The notes beneath the pieces were generated by a model. It had not been told where the DNA came from, made no database searches, and saw only the letters and a program-made list of their open reading frames with translations. A DNA stretch of 64,000 nucleotides from Cycas panzhihuaensis (Eukaryota; Cycadophyta). This document shows, piece by piece, positions 45,001-54,643 of this stretch (position 1 is its first letter; the number at the start of each line of letters is the position of its first letter). The position numbers were made by a program, and so were the translations under genes. The stretch lies in NCBI GenBank assembly GCA_023213395.1, contig CM041465.1, forward strand, positions 240,195,741-240,259,740, given 5' to 3'.

Positions 45001-46430
45001 GGATAAAAGTTGAGAGGGGATGTACGAATATGTGATTTTGGTATAAGAGAAGATTATGGATGGACCAATCCTTATGACTGTGGAACTTATTGGCCCAATG
45101 CATATAATCATGTTGGTTTTGGTTAGCCATGGCTAAATCCTATAGCCATGTCGGCTATGGGGAGGAAATGGCATAAATGGTGGGGTCCTCAGTATGATTG
45201 ATGTTATCGCCAAGTGTAGGGGAAGGCAACCTCAAGAGAGCATCTTCCACAATGTTATCTTTCGACCCATTTCACCTGCTCTTCTGAGAGGACTGGTTGA
45301 TCTAGCAAACGATGAAAGCTATGATGTTCAGTGAGGATAGTGAATTTAGAACCAAGTAGATACTACCACCACTTGTCAACAACATGGAGGATGGCCCACA
45401 TTTATTTTTTATAGGTAGAAAGTCTACACTTATTATCTTTGAGTTTTTGACTTTTGAAGGCAATGGGGTGGAAGTCTTGCACTAAGACCGCACCCAATCC
45501 AAACCCAGAGGCATCACATTCTAATTGGAAAGGCCAAGAAAAGTTAGGGGAGGCCAAGACTAGGGTGGTTATCATGACCTCCTTTAAATGGAGGAAGGCC
45601 TCATTAGCTTATAAGGACCACTGGAAGGAATTGTTCCAAAGTAAGTGGGTTAAGGGAGTGGTTAAGATGGCATAATTTTGAACAAACCGATGATAGAATC
45701 CAGTAAGTCCTAGGAAATCCCGTAATTGGGTTAGGGTTTTTGGGGTTAGCTAATTAATGATGACAGAGATTTTATCAAGATCCACCTGAACCCCTATAAA
45801 GGATATAATATGCCCAAGGTATTGTAATTCAAATTTCCTAAATTTATATTTGGAGAGCTTAGCATATAGTTTATTCTTAGCTAGGATTTGAAGGACTGTT
45901 TCTAGATGTGGGATGTAGGCCGGCATGTTTGAGCTATAGATAAGAATATCATTAAAGAAAACGATGATAAATTTTTGTAAGGATGGGGAAAAGATCTTGT
46001 TCATGAGGGCCTGAAAGGTGGTCGTAGTATTATATAGGCTAAAGGGCATGACCTGGAACTCAAAGTGTCCATGGTGGGTTCAAAAATTTATTTTATGTTG
46101 ATCCTCTGGCAAGATGGGGATTTGGTAGTATCCTGACTGTAAATCAAGCTTGGTGAAAATTACAATGCTGTGGATTTCATCTAGCATGTCATTGATTCAT
46201 GGCATGGGAAGCTTATTTTTTATGGTGATTTTATTGAGCGCACGATAGTCAACACAAAGTCAGAAAGAGCCATCCTTCTTGTGAACTAAGATGATGGGTG
46301 CCACATATAGGCTTTTACTAGGTTGGATGATACCCATGTCCAACAATTCCTGCGTGATTTTTTCAATTTCATTTTTTTGGAAATAGGAATTTCTATATGG
46401 TCGAAGGCTTATCAGGCTGTGCAAACTTTA
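45001..46430 (-). pseudogene. Chromovirus reverse transcriptase and RNase H
   Basis: RT blocks: IILVHKKDGSF then LCVDYRALNKITIKNKLPMP (46290-46210), FTKLDLQSGYYQIPI (46160) and MPFSLYNTTTTFQALMNKIF (46049). The active site reads FFNDILIYS where FFDDILIYS is expected, so the first Asp of the pair is Asn. LQYLGHIIS and LRDFLGLTGFYHRFVQNYA follow. RNase H is weak between 45660 and 45200. DNIVEDALLRLPSPTLGDNI marks its end near 45260-45200. Stops confirm inactivity. Confidence 0.9.
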
Positions 46431-46639
46431 TAACTCAATAGTATGGTAAAAGCCTCAATCAGGTAGGGGGCTAGCAGATAATAGAGCAAATATAGATTAG
46501 TATTGATCTAATACTTGCTGGATATCAGGGTGGATACCCGAGGGGGCCTGGATATGGTTAAGATGAATGATATATCTCATGTTACCATTGAGTTGGCGAC
46601 GCATTCGTGAGGGTGAGATTACTTTGTTTGGGGGGGCTT

Positions 46640-46970
46640 ACACCCCATAAAGTTTATGAGAGCAGGCCATGTGATCTTTGAACATAACGAAGGGGGTTGT
46701 GGGTGAGTTATTGGTGCTATAAATCCCTAGAGTCTAGAGCCATTATACGCCAAGAATTGCATCTGACCCACCTATGGATATGGCATAAAAATAAGAGACA
46801 ATGGTATATGAGCCAATGTGGACCATGAGGTTTTTTATTATTCCTGCACAATGGAGTGTGTGATGACCATGTAAGGAGCAAGTGAAGCTAATTTTTGGTT
46901 CTCTATAAAGATTCAATTGGCAGGCAATAGAGATGTCAATGAAATTTAGTGACATACCACCGTCGATCAA
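46640..46970 (-). pseudogene. Chromovirus protease
   Basis: MIDGGMSLNFIDISIACQL (46970 down) matches the retropepsin block xxDSGSTHNFID, with Ser changed to Gly. GSDAILGV (about 46766-46743) matches the second block, D(x)ILGxxWL. Chromovirus proteases lie between the gag knuckle and RT, as here. Confidence 0.8.
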
Positions 46971-46974
46971 AATG

Positions 46975-48204
46975 GTAATTGGGGTTTCCTAATTATTCCT
47001 TTGACTCGAAGTGGTTTAGGACATGCAATGGAGGTAACTGTAGATAAGGAAACTTTAGGCTCAGGGTTTGGGGGTAACTCATCCACAGGGTGGTCTTGGG
47101 GTTCATCATCATATTCGTGTTCAGTCTCAGGGTCATCATCCAAGGGTAAGTCTGGGTCAATTGTGAAGACCATCTTCCTAGCTTTGTAGATTCTATTGTG
47201 ACCAGTGGTCCATTTTTCATAACATTGCATATATAGACTAACTTCCCGACGATGTTGTGCCTCTATAGGAGTGATGTGGATGGACTTCGATGATGATTCC
47301 TCAGTGCACTACTCGAGAGATGTAGCTAGGGTGTCCTCTAGTCGTGGGCGTGATTGTAGTCTTTGGGACCAAGTCGTATCATCTTATCTAGATCATGAAA
47401 ATCATGTGGAGTCTCGTCTAAATAGAGGAGGTCTTTCTGCAACAAATTCTACTTCTACTACTTTAGCCATATTAATTGCATCCTTTAGAGTGGATAGGGA
47501 GACTATCTTCAAATATATTTAGATACATTCTTTAAGTCTAGATATGTACGTATCTCTCTCTCTCTCTATTTATTAAGTTGCTGATCAACTTAATTACGTA
47601 AACATTGGAACTCATCTGTGTAAACTCCGACAGAGGATACTTGCTTCAAATGTGTTACATGTGTAAAAAAAGATTGACTCCAAGTGTCTTTATACTGCTC
47701 GAAAAAATAGGTAGAGAAGTGCACCTAAGACTGGCTAAAGGGGTACTCTCATTTCCACCATCGGAACCAATGATGTGCCTTCCCATCTAAGTGAATGGAA
47801 GCAAATGTAAGTTTCTCATTCACTAACATTGGGTTGAGTGTAAAGTAAGACTCTAGTTTGCTAATCCAACTTCATGCACTATCCCTATTGAGATCTAGAT
47901 CAAATATGGGTATATTGATCTTATGATGTAATGGTTATTGCTGACGTGGAGGCAGAGGCACAATTTGTTGTTGTGTGGGGCCAACTAGTGGTGGAGGAGA
48001 GAAGATGTTCAACCTCTTAATTATATCTTGGACATTAGCATGAGATGCTAGGTTTTGTAATTTGGAGCTAAATTCTACGCGCATGGTAGCTGCTTCGTTT
48101 TTAACCTCCTCACATATGTGGCCGAGATCTTCTATTTGATCATTAATTTTGTGGATTTTGGTCTCAAGTCTTAAGATTTTGTCACTGTTACTTTGAGGAT
48201 CCAT
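46975..48204 (-). pseudogene. Chromovirus gag
   Basis: ATG at 48204. The first 89 residues are open (MDPQSNSDKILRLETKIHKI), with a predicted coiled-coil character common in chromovirus gag. After a stop the gag core follows: FDLDLNRDSA, then SWISKLESYF and LTFASIHLDGKAHHWFRWW (47900-47790). A degraded knuckle (CYEKWTTGHNRI) and an acidic tail (LPLDDDPETEHEYDDEPQDH) come before the protease. Confidence 0.85.
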
Positions 48205-49370
48205 GGAGAAAGGGCATAAAGAAGCAGGAATAAGTAGAAAGAAGGGGAATGAATGAAGTGGGAAAGATCAAGAAAGAATAGGACGCAAGAAAAGGGGGTT
48301 TGTTAAGGGAAAGAGAGGGGGGTGAATAGGGAGATTATGGGGTATCTACAGCCTATTGACCCTAAAGAAAATTACATAAATAAGATATCAAGTTCTTTCA
48401 ACAATGTGAAAAGCTTGTTCAACTAGGGGCATGTGAAGTGTTGGGGGGGGGTGGGGTGGGACCCACTGGTGACTAGGTACTAAAAACTGTGAAATTTTAC
48501 AGTATATACCAACCTAGTGCAAATTGACCAATACAATGTACTAATCAAAATGAGGTATATACCTGTAAGGGTAAATTTTCTCACTGAATTAAGTGAAGTT
48601 TTTTTCCTTTTCTTTTTTTTTAATGTTTTCTTTTTCTCTTTCTTTTTTTTTTTTTTTCTTTTTCTTTTTTTTTTTTTTTCTTTTTTTTTATTTCTTTTTT
48701 TTTTTTTGTTCAAATTATGAGGTGCCTTATAGCCTTAACCAAAGTATCCTACCAACCACTAGACAAGGTGTACTTGGTCTTATAGGCCTACCAATAAACT
48801 ATAAAAGTTCGGGTAGGTAGCTTTGTGGTGCTAACGGCTAACCACTGCACTACAAGACTTCAGTGGTCAATAGTTGCCTATGCTAGAAAAGGATTGGGAC
48901 CTGAAGGTGGGGTCCTCCTATATACCCAAAGGTACATGGAGGCATACTTTCGTAGCCAGGTTCTGTCTAGGGCTTGGCTCAGGAGTGATACTCGCCACTA
49001 TATGCTTAGCCAAAATGACAGATTCCTACGATACCCAGGAAAGGAGGTGGGAGGGAGAAAAAAAAAAAAAGAGTAGCTGCCCAATGATGTTATCTACCCT
49101 TGAGTTATAATTCAATACTAGAATAAAAAAATAGGAATCAAATTAAAACCAGATGAAAGATAAGGTATAAAATACTAGAGTTACATGGGAAAAGAGTTTC
49201 CTCTTTCTTCCAACTCTTGGACTATCCCGATACCATTCATAAATCTCTGTGGAGAGAGTACTAAGCAAAGGTCTTTCCTCGATCTCTACTAGGGTAGAGA
49301 GAGTACTTGATCAGATAGAGAAAGAAAAAAAATTCTAGACACTTGGGCAGCCTCCCATGATCGCGACATA
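48205..49370 (-). other. Chromovirus leader with A-rich tract and SINE-like block
   Basis: About 1.2 kb between primer site and gag. 48596-48708 is nearly all T/C on the plus strand (A/G on the minus). On the minus strand the 170 bp before it (48880 to 48712) holds two tRNA box-A-like words, TAGTGCAGTGG and TAGTGGTTGG, and ends TTTGAAC before the A-rich run, as in tRNA-derived SINEs. No target duplication could be fixed. The rest shows no gene. ORFs in the homopolymer are artefacts. Confidence 0.45.
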
Positions 49371-49382
49371 GCTCTGATACCA
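49371..49382 (-). promoter_or_regulatory. Chromovirus primer binding site (initiator Met tRNA)
   Basis: The minus strand reads TGGTATCAGAGC, the exact 12-base plant initiator-Met primer site, two bases after the LTR end. This fixes orientation and the LTR boundary. Confidence 0.95.
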
Positions 49383-49384
49383 CT

Positions 49385-49757
49385 TGGGATGTTTCTTCTT
49401 GCCAATACTTTTGAGATAGCAAAGAATTTGACAATCGTAGTAGCGTCTTCTAACCCAACAGAGCAAGCAAGCTAACCAAGAGTTTCAGAGGAACACCAGA
49501 GTGCTAAATGATCACCAAAAGTTAGAAAGTACCAAAGTACAATTTTTATAAAAATGTTCTATCAAGATAATCATCATTTACAATTTATGACCCTTATATA
49601 GAAAAAATAGGGTCTTATACATGTAATCCTATTCGTGGCCTAAGTAGCCTCACATTCTATTAGGCGGCAATGCCCATGCATACTATTGGCCCACTAGATG
49701 GCACATGGACAAAGTTCCATAGTGGTTTACATAACTTAGTTAGATAAGTTATGTACA
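49385..49757 (-). repeat. Chromovirus 5' LTR
   Basis: Plus-strand ends are TGGGATG and TGTACA. Colinear with 3233-3606. The outer end touches the right 47-bp duplication. Confidence 0.93.
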
Positions 49758-49804
49758 ATAGATGAGTACATGAACATGAAACTCTTAGAAAGAGTAAGGA
49801 GTAT
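49758..49804 (+). repeat. 47-bp target duplication, right copy
   Basis: Differs from 3186-3232 at two positions (C to A at the 5th base, T to A at the 19th). It is followed at 49805 by the natural continuation of the copia integrase, so one of the two copies is extra. Confidence 0.93.
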
Positions 49805-50400
49805 ACTGAGTAATGCAAGAGTGGAGTAGGGCTTATGGGTAAAAGCTATTCAAACAACTTGTTATTTAGTAACCAGGTCACCATCACTTATAATAGATTG
49901 CAAGATTCCTAAAGAGGTATAGATTTGACATCTATGTGATTATTCAAATTTGAAAGCTTTTGGTTGTAATGCTTATATCTTGACTAATAAAAGTCAACTT
50001 TCAAGGTTAGACACAAAATCTAAGAGATGTATCTTTATTAGTTATGGCGATAGAGATGGTATGAAGGGATATAGGTTGCAGGATCCTACTGCCTATAAAA
50101 TCACTATTAATAGAGATGTCATATTTGATGAATCTCATTTTCTAAAATTAGACAATATATAAATTGAAGTGAAATAAGAGCAAAAAGCTAAATAACAATA
50201 GGTCAATCTTAAGACCTAGCCATCTTTAGAAATAAAAGAGCAGGAAGACCTTTTTGAAGATGAATCTACAACAGATTTATAGGAGTATGTAGATACTCCT
50301 CCACCAACTATTAAAAGTTCTACATGAGTCAGTGATCCACCTGATAGGTATAACCTTTCTATTTCTATTGCTTTGGTTTTTAATGATGGTGAGCCTACAT
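49805..50400 (+). pseudogene. Copia integrase C-terminal half and linker
   Basis: Best stretch 49950-50162: KAFGCNAYILTNKSQLSRLD and CIFISYGDRDGMKGYRLQDP, the conserved block following the catalytic core in Ty1/copia integrases (usually FGCxAYxxxPxxxRxKLDxK, then FxGYsxxxKGYRLxxP). INRDVIFDE precedes the acidic linker to RT. Stops occur before 49950 and after 50162. Confidence 0.88.
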
Positions 50401-51996
50401 GCTATCAGGAAGTAGTAGATGATATCGATAATGAGAAGTAGAAGAGGGATATGCAGGAAGAGATAGATGCTTTGAAGAAAAATAATTCATGGGACTTGGT
50501 AGAACTTCCACATGGTAGGAAGATTGTTGGTTAAAGGTGGGTTTTCAAGAAGAAAATAGATGTTGATGGAAAGGTTGACAAATACAGGGCAAGACTAATG
50601 GCTAAAGGTTTTGTATAGAAAATAGGTATTAATTTTCATGAGATCTTTTCACTAATTTTCAAACTTATTTTAATTCATATTCTATTAGAATTGGTAGCTT
50701 CTCTTGATTTGGAGTCATAGCAGTTATATATAAGAATAGGCTTTCTACATGGAGATCTAGATGAGGAGATCTATATGGATCAACTAGAAGGGTTTGTATT
50801 AGATGCTAGGAAAAGACTTGTTTACAGGCTTAGACAATAATTATATGATATAAAGCAATCACCCAAGTAATGGTACAGGACGTTTGATGCCTTCATGGAG
50901 AGCTAAAATTTCAAAAGAAATGAGTATGATCATTGTATTTACTTTAAATTCTTAGATAATGGATTATTCATTATCTTGGTATTGTATGTTGATGACATGT
51001 TGGTTGCAAGTAAGAGCATGGAAAAAATCATTAAGTTAAAGGCTTAATTGGCTAAGACTTTGATATGAAGGATCTAGGAGCTATAAAATAAATCTTGGGT
51101 ATGGAGATACATAGAGATAGAAAAAATGGTAAGCTATGGTTATCAAATTAGAAATATATGGAGAAGGTGCTAACTAGGTTTGGTGTGGCAAATGTGAAAC
51201 TAATGAGTATCTCATTGGCTTCCTATTTCAAGCTTTCTTTGAGTATGACTCCTAGTAATAAATAAGAAAATGATTATATATCTCATGTACCTTATGCCAA
51301 TGTAGTATAAAGTTTGATGTATGCCATGGTATATATAAGACCTGATATTTCACATGCAGTCGATGTAGTTAGCAGGTCTATGGAAAATCTAGGAAAGGAA
51401 CATTAGGCAGTAGTGAAATGGGTACTTCAGTATTTGAGGGGCACAAGTGATTATTACATCACCTTTAGAGGTATAGGTAATCATGTTTATGGATATGTTG
51501 ATTTAGACTTTATAAGATATTTAGATAAAAGAAGGTCTACTTCATGTTATGTATTTACTCTTGCAAATAGTTTGGTTAGTTGGATGTCAAAATTACAAAG
51601 CATAATTATATTATCAACTATAAAAATAGAATATGTTGCTATAATACATACTTGTAAAGAAGTAATCTAGTTGTAGGCTCTACTAGTTGATCTTAGAAAG
51701 AAATATGAAAAGGTAAAGGTATTTTGTGATTGTCAAAGTGCCATTTACTTAGCAAAGAATCTAGCTTATCATAGTAGGATAAAGTATATTGCTCTTAAGT
51801 ACCATTTTGTTAAACAAGTTGTGGAAGCAGGTGAAGTGGCACTTAAGAAGGTTAATACAAAATATAATTATGCTGATATGTTCATAAAACTAGTACTATT
51901 GGATAAGTTCAAATGGTATTTGACTTCTCTTAGCTTGCAGGAAAGGTGATGAATGGTCCAAGAAAGGTATTAGGTAAATTATTGTCAAGGTGGAGA
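50401..51996 (+). pseudogene. Copia reverse transcriptase and RNase H
   Basis: RT: ALKKNNSWDLVELPHGRK (50470), RWVFKKKIDVDGKVDKYRAR (50535), GFLHGDLDEEIYMDQLEGFV (50745) and the active site LYVDDMLVAS near 50982-51011, which is intact. RNase H: VKWVLQYLRGTSDYYITFRG (51415), GYVDLDF (Ser to Leu after the catalytic Asp), DKRRSTSCYVFTL, VFCDCQSAIYLAKN (51720) and LKYHFVKQVVEAGEVAL. It ends at SLQER before the polypurine stretch (51985-51997). About fifteen stops are spread through it. Confidence 0.92.
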
Positions 51997-51997
51997 T

Positions 51998-52655
51998 TAT
52001 TAGATAATGTGGCATCAATGTTTTAGAGGCTAAAATTTTAACAGGTTGGTAGTGCGGTTTCGCCCCCAATATTCCTCAAGAGGATCCAAGGGAGGTAAGA
52101 GGCCCCCTTGGCTGGGGGGTGCGAGAGGTGTAAGAAGCCCCCCTGCAATGAGGGGGTTTGAGGGAGATAGCCCTTGATCTAAAAATCCAATATTGAAAAG
52201 CATACTAAATTGTAAAGAGAATTGGGGTTGTTCACTCAAAATACCTTAGATTCTATGGTCAAGATTTATGCCTTGTAAGACTCTCTCATATCACTTGATT
52301 TAGAGTATTTTTTCATTATGTTAATGGTGTTGAACATATTATATATACTGTGAGGAGTTTAATGATTGGTTGTTATTACTATGAGCATTCTACTATAGAT
52401 TATGTACATTTCTTTATTCTTTGAGAATAAAGATCAATACCTTTCTTATGTGGATGTTTCCCTAGCATACTGCTAGAGTTTTACCATGTTATATTGGGTG
52501 TATATGTGACGCTTTGGCTTTGTAATTTATTTATTGTATTATCTCTAGTTTAAGAACTTACATGTTAAATTTTAGTTTCGATTCCTATAACTATTTACAA
52601 AATAGTTTAGATCTTGGTGGTAGTTTCTAGTTATTAGGACCTAGTTTACTCAACA
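51998..52655 (+). repeat. Copia 3' LTR
   Basis: Starts TATTAGATAATGTGG (TG decayed to TA) right after AAGGTGGAGAT. Colinear with 867-1471 to about 52635. The last 20 bases to CAACA (52655) have no clear partner in the 5' copy, so the true end is 52635 or 52655. TAAAA follows at 52656-52660. Confidence 0.85.
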
Positions 52656-52660
52656 TAAAA

Positions 52661-53171
52661 TATAAAGAAAAATAAAAAGGAGGCTTAGGGGACCCCTAAA
52701 AGAAGGGTCCTAGGGCATAACAAAGAGATATGTTAGACTAGTAAGGCCTTTAGAGGACCTCTAGGAATTGGTGAGGCCTCCTAAATATACAACAAAGGGT
52801 AATAGAGGCCCCAATGAGAGGTATAAGATGTATACAAAGGTGACCAAGCTAAAATGATGCATCAAGAATCACATACAAGGCTAAACATGAGAAAAACGTG
52901 GGCTATAGGGGGCCCATGAGTACCCATGAGTGCTAAGAAAGTATCGTTAGGGATTGTGTGTTGCCATAAGACCATGGTATGAGTCATCATAGGTTGGATC
53001 ATGGTCATAGGCAAGCCAGGCATCTTAACTATGTATGCAACAATATCATACAAAATGTAACCATTAAGCATGTCACCATATCTTAAAGTAAGCAAGGAGT
53101 AAGAGTACAGATACATACCTGTGCCTAGCTAAGAGGTGTTATCCATATCCATTATCAGTGGCTAGGAAACA
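52661..53171 (-). repeat. LTR of element E, proximal piece
   Basis: On the minus strand it starts TGTTTCCTAGCCACTG at 53171, the family LTR terminus, and contains CAACCTATGATGACTCATA, matching CAGCCTATGACGACTCACA of A and C. It is cut at the copia junction. The A-rich block and GGAGGCTTAGGGGACCCC at its left end resemble accessory intron 1 of B. Confidence 0.75.
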
Positions 53172-53799
53172 CTGCCCCCTTAGTAGGAGAGCCTTATCGC
53201 TTAAGAGTATGTGGTGATGACGAATGCTATTAACATAAAAAGAATCAGTATCATCTACTAATGTAAAACGTGTCATCATCTAAGGGGAGTAGAAGGTGTC
53301 ATGGAAGATCACATGGACAAGGAAAGGAATGGATCGACATGGGGGCTTCCCACACATCGCCCAAGAGTCTAGTATAAAAGATTTAGGGGATGGGGGAGTT
53401 TCTTCCATCGCCCTTATGTAATATGAGTGCAGTGCTAGGATGCGAGCATAATCAATAAGCAAATATGAGTAGAGGACTTGTGTATAAGGAGAGTAAAGGT
53501 GTGAGAGTATCGTGCCATGAGTGGTTCCAAGAACAGAGTAAAGAATCAAACCTGGTGGTCACTATAGTTTAACCTTATTAGTGGCCTACTTTCAAAGGTG
53601 TGAAGGAATTACAATGAGAAAGGAGGATGGTCCTCAATCCTGGGTAGCTAGGCAGCCCATTAGGCTACCTAGGGAGGATCACCTAAGAAAGAGAGATAAT
53701 GCTCAAGGATGCAATGAACAAGACCATGTGCCTTGACATTTAGATCTTAGGGATTGTGCTGAACATCCATGGAAGAGAAGAGAGACAAAAGGGACCTGT
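53172..53799 (-). other. Element E 3' untranslated region and polypurine tract
   Basis: The minus strand has AAGGGGGCAG at 53181-53172 touching the LTR, identical to A. The rest (53182-53799) is colinear with B 6450-6860, for example CTGGTGGTCACTATAGTTTAACC near 53550 against B 6729. No gene seen. Confidence 0.72.
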
Positions 53800-54091
53800 C
53801 AGTCAAAGTAAGGGCCCTCAGTTATGGGTAATGCACCTAGTAAACCTAGGTTAGTTATGACATGATGATCTGAGAGTCACAATAGAGGGTGATAGAGCTA
53901 TGATAGAAGCAAAGTGCATCCGTAAAGGCTTCAATAACAACTTTATATTTAGCCTCATTATTTGTAGCCTCAGGTAGAAAGATTTTAGAAGGTATATAGT
54001 CATATGTAGAGGGATCACAGAGGATCCATATGACTATAAAAGGTCTGAGATTGCCATGACTTCCTTCATTAGTGAAGATGAGTAGCGCCAT
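53800..54091 (-). pseudogene. Element E extra RNase H, partial
   Basis: ATG at 54091, then LLIFTNEGSHGN (catalytic Asp changed to Asn as in B), LPEATNNEAKYKVVIEAF (Glu changed to Lys) and TLYCDSQIIMS (Asp kept). The frame ends at a stop at 53855 and the last block is not clear. It is the third copy with the same ATG placement, supporting a separate ORF in this family. Confidence 0.78.
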
Positions 54092-54643
54092 GGTGAAAAG
54101 GAAGGGTTGGAGTCAATTCACAAAAGAGATGCTAACAATAATGCTAAGGTATAAAGGGGTAGCAATGGGGCTACAATGACTCTAAAAAGCTATAAATATA
54201 GATCATAAGAGGATAGGAGAGCCTTGGAGGTAGGCTGCCAGGCTCGAGGGAGGCTTGCCTAGTAAAAGAGTAAGAAAAGATTAGTAAATATGATCTTTTA
54301 GTGCCCCTAGGGGTTACAAAAAGGGCCTATGGAGGCCTAGAAGGGAGGAGGAGCTTCCCTTGGAAGCTTCAAAGGCTCAAACAGATGGCAAAAATGGATC
54401 CAAGATGATGAAACAAGCTAAAGGGGTATAAACATGGGTACATTTTGGAGTGGCATGAAAAATGAGATAGAAGGGGCCTCTAGGAAGCTAAAGGGCTCAT
54501 CACAAATACACCAAAAGGAGGAAAAATGGACTTTATGGAAGTGAAACACATGTCAAACCTTAAAGACAAAGTAAATGAGGGTGAACAAGTGATCTTGAGG
54601 GCTTTCATAGTGAGAGAAATAGAGGTAGTGCCCCTGAGGGGCC
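54092..54643. other. Element E region upstream of the lost accessory gene
   Basis: Colinear with B 7270-7805, for example AGATAGAAGGGGCC near 54467 against B 7621. It stops just short of where the accessory TATA box should be. The LTR at 54644 replaces the rest. No gene seen. Confidence 0.6.

Larger units (their letters stand above)
3233..49757 (-). mobile_element. Ty3/gypsy chromovirus, minus strand, interrupted by element B
   Basis: LTRs of about 374 bp lie at 3233-3606 and 49385-49757. On the minus strand the order is 5' LTR, primer site TGGTATCAGAGC (49371-49382), gag, protease, RT/RNase H, integrase with GPY/F motif, chromodomain, polypurine tract TAGGGGAGGGGACT (3607-3620) and 3' LTR. 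Element B (3681-43784) lies in the chromodomain and accounts for the length. The internal region without B is only about 5.7 kb. Frames contain many stops and substitutions at catalytic sites. Confidence 0.93.
867..52655 (+). mobile_element. Ty1/copia retrotransposon split by a 46.5-kb nest
   Basis: LTRs of about 0.6 kb lie at 867-1471 and 51998-52655 in direct orientation. The internal region is read at 1472-3232 and 49805-51997, in the order gag, protease, integrase, reverse transcriptase, RNase H, which is the Ty1/copia order (integrase before RT). A polypurine stretch, AAGGTGGAGAT, ends just before the 3' LTR. Candidate 5-bp target duplication TAAAA lies at 862-866 and 52656-52660, but the sequence there is A-rich and the exact 3' end could be about 20 bp earlier. 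The chromovirus insertion breaks the integrase. Frames carry many stops, so it is inactive. Confidence 0.9.
1..54643 (-). mobile_element. Element E: outermost Tat-like LTR retrotransposon, 3' portion
   Basis: Only the 3' part of this minus-strand element remains: an LTR in two pieces (1-866 and 52661-53171), a polypurine tract (53172-53181), the extra RNase H ORF (54091 down to about 53800) and the region upstream of the accessory gene (to 54643). The order matches element B from its LTR up to its accessory-gene promoter. The copia element at 867-52655 splits the LTR. A second LTR inserted at 54644 cuts the element just before the expected TATA box of the accessory gene. The other LTR end lies left of the window. 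Assignment rests on shared motifs: the LTR terminus, the tract AAGGGGGCAG, a GTACC palindrome and a conserved RNase H start. Confidence 0.7.

Noticed and set aside
48517-48820. Long Phe- or Lys-rich open frames on both strands
   Set aside because: They are translations of a T/C-rich (A/G-rich) low-complexity tract and have no codon structure.
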